From Bullera alba (taxonomy: Eukaryota; Basidiomycota; Tremellomycetes; Tremellales; Bulleraceae), in NCBI GenBank assembly GCA_001600095.1, contig BCIX01000003.1:310001-374000 (forward strand): DNA of 64,000 bases, in the 5' to 3' direction. Both the position numbers and the translations under genes were made by a program. Below, in pieces: positions 57,988 through 64,000 of the stretch; position 1 is the stretch's first letter, and each line of letters opens with the position of its first letter. The notes beneath the pieces are model-generated. The model was given only the letters and a program-made list of their open reading frames with translations, searched no databases and was not told the origin of the DNA.

Positions 57988-58366
57988 GATGATCTTGGAT
58001 ATGCTGTATATGTATACCTTATAGACAGTTCCCTGGCCATCTTCGAGCTGACCCCGTGCTGCCTTCGACTGCCCGCTATGCGATGCGCTGAGTGTTGCTC
58101 TCGTCACTCATTGCTCTGCTCTGGCTGTGTATCACTCCGGTGCCCGGTGGTAACAACCGCCGACGCCCTGAAAAACGACCACTCGTGCACCACCCAACTA
58201 GCATTCATCTCCTGATAACGCGCTCCTTTCAACTTCACTCGGACGTATCTCAAGAGCGAGACTTGGCTGGAGAGGCTCTTTCACTGATTCTCAGCGGCCG
58301 TCAAACGCGCGATAGCACCAGTCCTGGCTGTCAGTACCCGCGCCGGTCACAGGGGGCGACGTGATC
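57988..58366. other. Intergenic region, 379 bp
   Basis: Between two plus-strand genes; promoter of the sugar porter. No other feature seen. Confidence 0.5.
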
Positions 58367-61159
58367 ATGCCGTCCGAACCTGGAATACCGATCGTTCATG
58401 GCAAGGCGTCCAACCGGCGCTTGGTCGGAAAACCTCTGCTATATGCTGTGACTGTGTATCTTAGTATTGGAGTATGGCTATTTGGGTGAGTGTCACAGAT
58501 GATCGTCGCGGTATGGCAGCTGATCAGCTGTCAGATATGATCAAGGGTAAGAGAGCGTTCGGTCTCCGTATAGATGCCTAGCTCACCACCGCCGCTTCGT
58601 AGTGTCATGTCCGGTGAGTCTCTCCAGCTGTTGATCAGGACCACCGCTTACTGTCCTGTAGGTATCATCACCGGACCATACTTCAAGTGAGTGCGGCAAG
58701 CGCCAATGAAACTCGTGTTGGCTCGCGTAGTGACCTGTTCTTAGGGCGTATTGTGAGTAGCGACAGGTATTGACGGAGACATGCTCATTGGATGCAAGTC
58801 CACCAACCCTCTTCGGCGGCTGTAGGAAACATGGTGGCCGTTCTGGAGATTGGAGCCTTCAGTGGGTAAACTCTGCGCGATACATCTAGGCTGCGCTGAT
58901 GACGGATACCAGTAACATCTCTCTTGGCCGCTCATCTGGCTGATACCTATGGGCGGAGACAGACACTGAGGGCCGGTGCCTTCGTCTTCCTGATCGGAGG
59001 CGCTGTTCAGACGTTCTGCAACAGTTACACGACGATGGTCATTGGGCGAGTGATCAGCGGCTTCGGTGTGGGCATGCTCAGTATGATCGTGCCTATATAC
59101 CAGGTGAGGTCAAGACTTCTCCTCGACATGAGATCCGTGCTGACGTGTTCTAGTCCGAGATATCACCAGCGGATCATGTAAGTATTCAACAGCGGGACGT
59201 CTTCTGATGGGATCAGCGAGGACTGTTGGGATCTGTTGAGTTTACTGGCAATGTTGTCGGCTATGCCTCATCGGTTGTAAGTTCGAGCAACCCGAGGAAT
59301 AAATGAGATTGCAGGACTGAGAATGACAGTGGCTGGATTACGCTTGCTCCTACCTCCAATCCGACTGGTCTTGGCGACTGCCTCTCTTCGTCCAGTGTAT
59401 AGGAGGTGCGATACTCGCAATTGGCAGTTTCATCACGCCAGAGTCACCAAGGTGGGTGACATTGTCCGGTGTCGAAACCCTTAGAGCTTACGACCGCACA
59501 GATACCTCGTCGACACCGATCAAGAGATTGAGGGCATGGCCGTCATCGCTGATTTCCAAGGGGCCGCTCTCGATGACGACAAAGTCATAGCAGAGTACAA
59601 GGAGATCCGTGATGCAGTGATAGCAGACGTCAGTATTTTGCTGTGATGGTGAGCGTAACTGACTCCCGTGTAGCGTACTGTAGGCGATAGATCCTACAAG
59701 GCACTATGGCGCCGATACCGCGGCCGAGTTCTGATTGCTATGAGTAGTCAAGCGTTTGCCCAATTGGTAGGTCGTTGCTTTGATGTAGCTGGGCTGACGT
59801 TGTACTAGAATGGTATCAACGGTAAGCGGAACGATCGAGGAAGGATAGGACTCGGACTGACAGCCATGTCAAGTCATCTCTTATTACGCTCGTAAGTCTC
59901 CCGAAACAGCGGCGGATTTCGTGCTGACTTGCGGTGGTAGCTTTGGTACGTAGCATCCTGCAGAGACTAATCATACTCTAATAACAAATCGTCTACAGGT
60001 ATTTGAGCGTGAGTCGTCTCGACTCTGATATTATTCCCAGCTGCTGACGACAGCGTAGAGGCCGGTTGGGTCGGACGAGATGCTATCTTGATGACAGGGA
60101 TCAACGCCTTATGTTACGTGGCGAGCACGATTCCACCGTGAGTACGATACTCATGGCCGGTGCTGAAGAGGATAGATGGTTCCTGATGGATCGGGCTGGA
60201 CGACGGCCCATCTTGCTCTCTGGAGCGATTGCGATGGCCATTGCTCTTACTGCAACTGGATGGTGGATATACATTGATCAAGCCATCACTCCAAACGCGG
60301 TGGTCATTTGCGTCGTCGTATACAACGCAGCGTTCGGTACTAGTTGGGGACCTGTACCTTGGTGCGTATATTTTAAGCCAGTCTAAACCATCGTGCTGAC
60401 CTTGTAGGCTGTATCCTCCTGAGATCATGCCCCTGCCTTTCAGAGCCAAGGGTGTCTCCATATCGACGGCTACAGTAAGTTTTACGAGAAGCGACCCGAG
60501 CTAACGAGCTTTCAGAACTGGCTTTTCGTGAGACAGAATCCCATTCAAGCATTATATATCGGGCTAGTATACTGACCTTGTTCAGAATTACTGGGTTGGA
60601 GTGTCCACCCCCGTCTTCCAGGATCTTATCGGGTGGAGACTATACCCAATGCACGCGTTCTTTTGCGCTGTCTCATTCGTCCTAGGTGGGTAGCTTTTCT
60701 GCGATCAAGCTGATTTCGAAGTATACTTCCTGTACCCCGAGACCCGAGGTGTACCCTTGGAGGAAATGGACAAGTGAGTTCTTACAGCGATCACTGCGGT
60801 CATGATAGGAGCTGATGTGTTCAGGCTCTTCGGCGACGGTGAGACCGGGTTGAGGCAACAAGAATCATGATACTAATGTCAAATCAGAGGCCGTGGACGA
60901 TGATGACGATGATGACGACTACGAGGACGACGACGAGCTCAGCTCGGAGACTTCTTCACTTGTCAATGGCAGGTCAAGAAGTCGATCGGCTGCATCTTCG
61001 CTCCCCTCATCCCGAAAAACGTCACCAGCGCCATTACGCAGCCGTCAAACTGGATTGTATGATAGACTGACGGACAGTGCCGGACGTTTGTTCGGTTCCA
61101 AGCGTCGGAAGGGAAGCTTGCGCGGAGATTACAATTCGTTGGGAGGCCAAGAGCAATGA
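58367..61159 (+). CDS. MFS sugar-porter-type transporter
   Basis: More than a dozen short exons. MPSEPGIPIVHGKA, then VYLSIGVWLFGYDQGVMSGI, ADTYGRRQTLRAGAFVFLIG, VIGRVISGFGVGMLSMIVPI, YQSEISPA, FTGNVVGYASSVWLDYACSY, SWRLPLFVQCIGG, TPESPRYLVDTDQEIEG, SSQAFAQLNGINVISYYAPL, VFEEAGW, WFLMDRAGRRPILLSGAIAM, GPVPWLYPPEIMPLPFRAKG, NWLFNYWVGVSTPVFQDLIG and LYPETRGVPLEEMDKLF. PESPR, DxxGRR and PETxG motifs are the classic sugar-porter marks. The substrate is not evident. The tail carries a run of acidic residues (DDDDDDDDYEDDDE) and Ser/Arg repeats. The stop is at 61157-61159, but a further acidic exon-like block lies downstream (see findings). Confidence 0.88.
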
Positions 61160-61624
61160 GAACTCGCGAGTGAGTGGACCTGCTTTTTGCTTAATGCAGT
61201 GAAGCTGATCTAGGCAGGACTCGGTACACGGCGCGGAGGCAGACCTCATCGTTCAACCGTTGACGTCGAAGCGGCGGGCGAGTTCGAATTGGTTGGAGTG
61301 GATGCCGAAGAAGGGGGCACGGATGACGAGAGGGCCAGTTCTGATGCACTTCGAGTGCGGACGCCTGGCCGCTGAAGGTCCTTGGTACCGAGTCTCACAA
61401 TAGAAAGCGTCTAGACCAATGCTAGTACTCGAAGTAGACCCTTGTAGCCCCAGAAGAGAATGCACATGATATGAGAGCGTTGAGTATACGAAGCTAGACC
61501 ACGAGCAGGTACGAATGGATGGCCTGCTAGGGTGGCGAGGTGGCGAGGAGACGAGTTCGAACCAGTCAAATGGAAACTCAAAATCACAACATCTCTCATT
61601 CGGTCTGTCTCTACCAACATCAAC
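61160..61624. other. Intergenic region, 465 bp, with an exon-like block
   Basis: 61215-61375 opens after a CTAG acceptor and encodes VDVEAAGEFELVGVDAEE-type acidic sequence ending RVRTPGR-stop. It looks like a last exon of the transporter but is out of frame with it. The rest is UTR/promoter for ESS2. Confidence 0.45.
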
Positions 61625-63771
61625 ATGTCAAACTCCAACAACGCCTTGATACCTCGTACGGGACTGCCTGTGAGGATCAGTGAAGGTCCGAAAGTCGGTC
61701 AGCGGAGTCTGTATCGCCAGCAGGTCCTCGACGTGAGTCGGCCTCGATTGACAGTCTGAGACTACTCTGACCGCTTGTTTAGGAAGACTCGTATACAGAA
61801 GCTCTCTCCCATATCATCACTCGAGACTTCTTCCCTGATCTGCCACAGATACACGCCACCAACGAGTATCTCACCGCTCTCACAAACAACGACCCGGAGC
61901 TGCTCTCCTCTGCTATCAGACGCTTGGCTGCCGTAGCTAGAGACAAGGAGGACAATGGATCTTCCAATGCTGCGGATAGGGCTCGTTCTGCCAGAGCCAT
62001 GGAGCTAGAGAACGTGGCTACGCCGTACATGTCGATGCCGGGAGGAAGTACTCGGACGACAAGGACGCCGGTTGGTGCGCGAGGGTGGGATACCCCACTG
62101 ACGAGACCTGGCGATCAGTCTCGCAGACGGGCAAGGGATAATCTCGATCCTGACTCGTTGGACAACGATCAGCAAGCCGGCCCCTCTCGACCCAAACGCA
62201 AGAAAGCACCAGTAGTCCGTGATGACCTCCCGCTCGACGCATTTCAACAGAACTATACCTCCGAGGACAATGCTTCATTCGTGCAGATTATAGACGAGGA
62301 GAATGAGCGGCGGAGAGAGGAGAAGTCGGCTTGGGCATGGGAAGCCGAGAAGCGAGCCAATACAAGGAGAATAGAAGGCGAAAACAAACGGAGATTGCTG
62401 CTGGATCAAGTCGCCAGCGGGAGCTACAGGGTCGATGCGAACGGGAAGAGATTGATAGGAGGTCTAGCGGAAGGAGGGATTTCGGACGGCGGTCACAGGC
62501 TGTTGACCGGGCGTGAAGACGAGGAAGACGGCGAAACATCAAAGGCTACGTCCAAGACCATCGAATCACGCAGCCCAGACAATACTTCGCAAGCTCTGGT
62601 GAGGCAGTCCGACACCATCACAGGTCTCAGCAATCAACCACTACTTCGTGAAGAGTCGCTACCGGCGCATCATCCACTGCACAAAGCACTCGATCAAGCG
62701 GGCCTCCCTACCACTGCACTCGTATCGACCGACGACGGTGCTGTCGTGCCGTTCCACGAAGTCGCTTCGGGATCCAGAGATGGTCGTGGTCGTGGAGCAG
62801 ACGCTAGTCTGGAGGCGCAAAGGAGTATGACAACAATCATGGGAGAAGAGCAACAAGAGCATCTGACGTATGCGGGGACCGGGGTCGATCAATGGGGGTA
62901 CAAGGTGAGTCACAGCCGCTCTGCTCTGCTGACCTCCGCTAGGCTATGAACAATCTCATGTTCACACCAGACGCCAATTCGAAACCTTTTGAGAAAGCTC
63001 CAGAAAGCAAGGTAGCTTCGCGTCAAGCGCCTAAGGCTATCAACCACTCCAACACCAGACTGCCGGATGAGACTAGTGCGAGGCCGTCAGAAGCGGGGAG
63101 TACAGCTGGCTCCAGTCGTAGAGGCAGCAGTCCTGCACGCAGCTGGGTAGCAGCAGCTGTGGCGGGCACTCCCTGTGAGTTCGAAGTCGAATATGCTGGA
63201 GGCTGTGCTGACTAAAACTCGTCCAGACCACCCAAATCCCGACCACGAGCCCAAAGTGAACAACTATAGCTTGTTGCCAAACGATCCATCACCCTCCCCA
63301 ACAGAGCTCCCCTCTCTGCTTACGTGGGGTTCTCTCCTATCCACTCCGCGAGCACTTGACGGCACCGATGATCCACTCGACTTGTCTACACCGTCATTCC
63401 GCCTCCCGGCTAGCCAGCGCCGTGATGAGATCGGCCGGAAATTGGGCAACAAGGCCAGTAAAGCTATTACCGATCGAGCTCGAGGTTTCACCCCTAGGTC
63501 GAGTCTGCAATCCATCGCCGACAAAACCCGTCGACCAGGCAAGACTAGCGGTGCCTCCGCTGCAATGGCGCCACCGCCCGCCACCCCACGGCGCGAGGGC
63601 TTGACTCCTGCTGGTCGTCGCCTATTGGAGCGCGGACTGGGACTCGGTAGCAGCGCCAGAAACCGAGGGGCCGCAATGGAGATGGGATCTGGGTGGAGTA
63701 GCGGAGCTGGCAGTCGAAGCAAAAGTAGCATGACTTGGACACCAAGTCCCAATCATCGACATAAGGGATGA
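61625..63771 (+). CDS. ESS2: ESS2/DGCR14 spliceosome-associated protein
   Basis: Four exons (introns 61733-61782, 62905-62942, 63175-63226) total 2007 nt = 668 aa. VLDEDSYTEALSHIITRDFF matches the Ess2/DGCR14 opening (LDEDTYTxxLxxIIxRDFFP). Then LPLDAFQQNYTSEDNASFVQ ('F...YTSEDNASF') and the coiled NERRREEKSAWAWE, as in the family. WGYKAMNNLMFTP is the family's 'W-x-Y-x-x-x-N-x-L-M-y-x-P'. Later LPASQRRDEIGRKLGNKA and REGLTPAGRRLLERG match PPxREEIxxxLxxKA and LSPAAQRL. Ess2 homologues associate with the C complex of the spliceosome in the nucleus. Confidence 0.94.
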
Positions 63772-63826
63772 TCAATGGTATAATGCACATACATTTGCAG
63801 GGCAGCTATCGTATACACATGTAGGA

Positions 63827-64000
63827 CTAAACCCTTCCTTCTCGAATCCGCTTGTGACTGATACCCATTCTCCCATCGATCCCATTCACAACCTCGTTGT
63901 CCATTCCATACCTCGACCACGCGGAAGCGACCCCACCCGCCTTGGTTCTCGGGTAGGGCGAATCGAGGTCAGCTTGTACAACCTTGCCCGCTGAAGCTGT
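63827..64000 (-). CDS. 3' end of a further minus-strand gene, unknown
   Basis: An open frame enters from the right edge and reads VVQADLDSPYPRTKAGGVAS, then YGMDNEVVNGIDGRMG and ends RIREGRV with a stop at 63827-63829. The Gly-rich, Arg-rich tail has codon use like its neighbours. Only about 57 residues are present and I do not recognise the family. Confidence 0.5.
   Translation of the reverse strand, partial: TASAGKVVQADLDSPYPRTKAGGVASAWSRYGMDNEVVNGIDGRMGISHKRIREGRV

Noticed and set aside
1..64000. tRNA, rRNA, CRISPR, transposon or prophage-like genes
   Set aside because: I looked for B-box GGTTCGANNCC contexts, terminal repeats, transposase or reverse-transcriptase motifs and regular spacer arrays and saw none.

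Overview
The window looks like nuclear DNA of a basidiomycete yeast, most likely Tremellomycetes (Cryptococcus/Kwoniella relatives). That placement is inferred from gene style, not from a search. Genes are packed with short gaps and cut by many small introns (mostly 35-65 nt, GT-AG, with CTGAC/CTAAC-like branch sites just before the AG). The genes are ordinary fungal housekeeping genes plus several fungus-specific unknowns. I see no transposon, no rRNA or tRNA gene, no CRISPR array and no virus-like gene.

Layout. 1-7656: the 5' end of a Sec24-like COPII gene (minus), a Gyp7-type Rab GAP (plus), a SAM methyltransferase (minus), a KIAA1143-like small protein (plus) and an unknown (minus). 8500-16748: NDUFAF6-like complex I assembly factor, an unknown with a difficult intron, RAE1, HGH1 and a HExxH protein. 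17160-25005: a Dal5/Tna1-type permease, a BCP/PrxQ-type peroxiredoxin and the i-AAA protease YME1. 25393-33485: an F-box-like protein, a tail-anchored-like membrane protein, DEAD-box helicase DBP6 and an EVE/THYN1 protein. 33895-43265: a polytopic membrane protein, a type I membrane protein, VPS51, a split RING protein, eIF4E, a four-TM protein and SPF30. 43491-53273: a large disordered protein, exosome subunit RRP45 and a CSC1/TMEM63 channel. 54043-64000: a glutamine amidotransferase running in frame into UBA3, a single-pass membrane protein, a sugar-porter-type MFS, ESS2 and the 3' end of one more gene.

Themes. RNA processing and ribosome production are well represented (RAE1, DBP6, eIF4E, SPF30, RRP45, ESS2, HGH1). 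So are membrane traffic (SEC24, GYP7, VPS51) and mitochondrial upkeep (NDUFAF6, YME1). The genes are not in operons; neighbours often share divergent promoters of 250-900 bp or converge at their 3' ends.

Most notable observations: (1) a class I glutamine amidotransferase whose reading frame has no stop before the NEDD8-activating enzyme subunit UBA3, suggesting a fused or overlapping locus; (2) repeated 10-bp tandem duplications, four of them within about 260 bp of one divergent promoter; (3) a RING finger whose last Cys pair lies about 130 residues from the rest; (4) several unusual introns, including a 34-nt GC-AG intron, a 6-nt microexon, and introns of 36 and 27 nt that keep the frame whether or not they are spliced.
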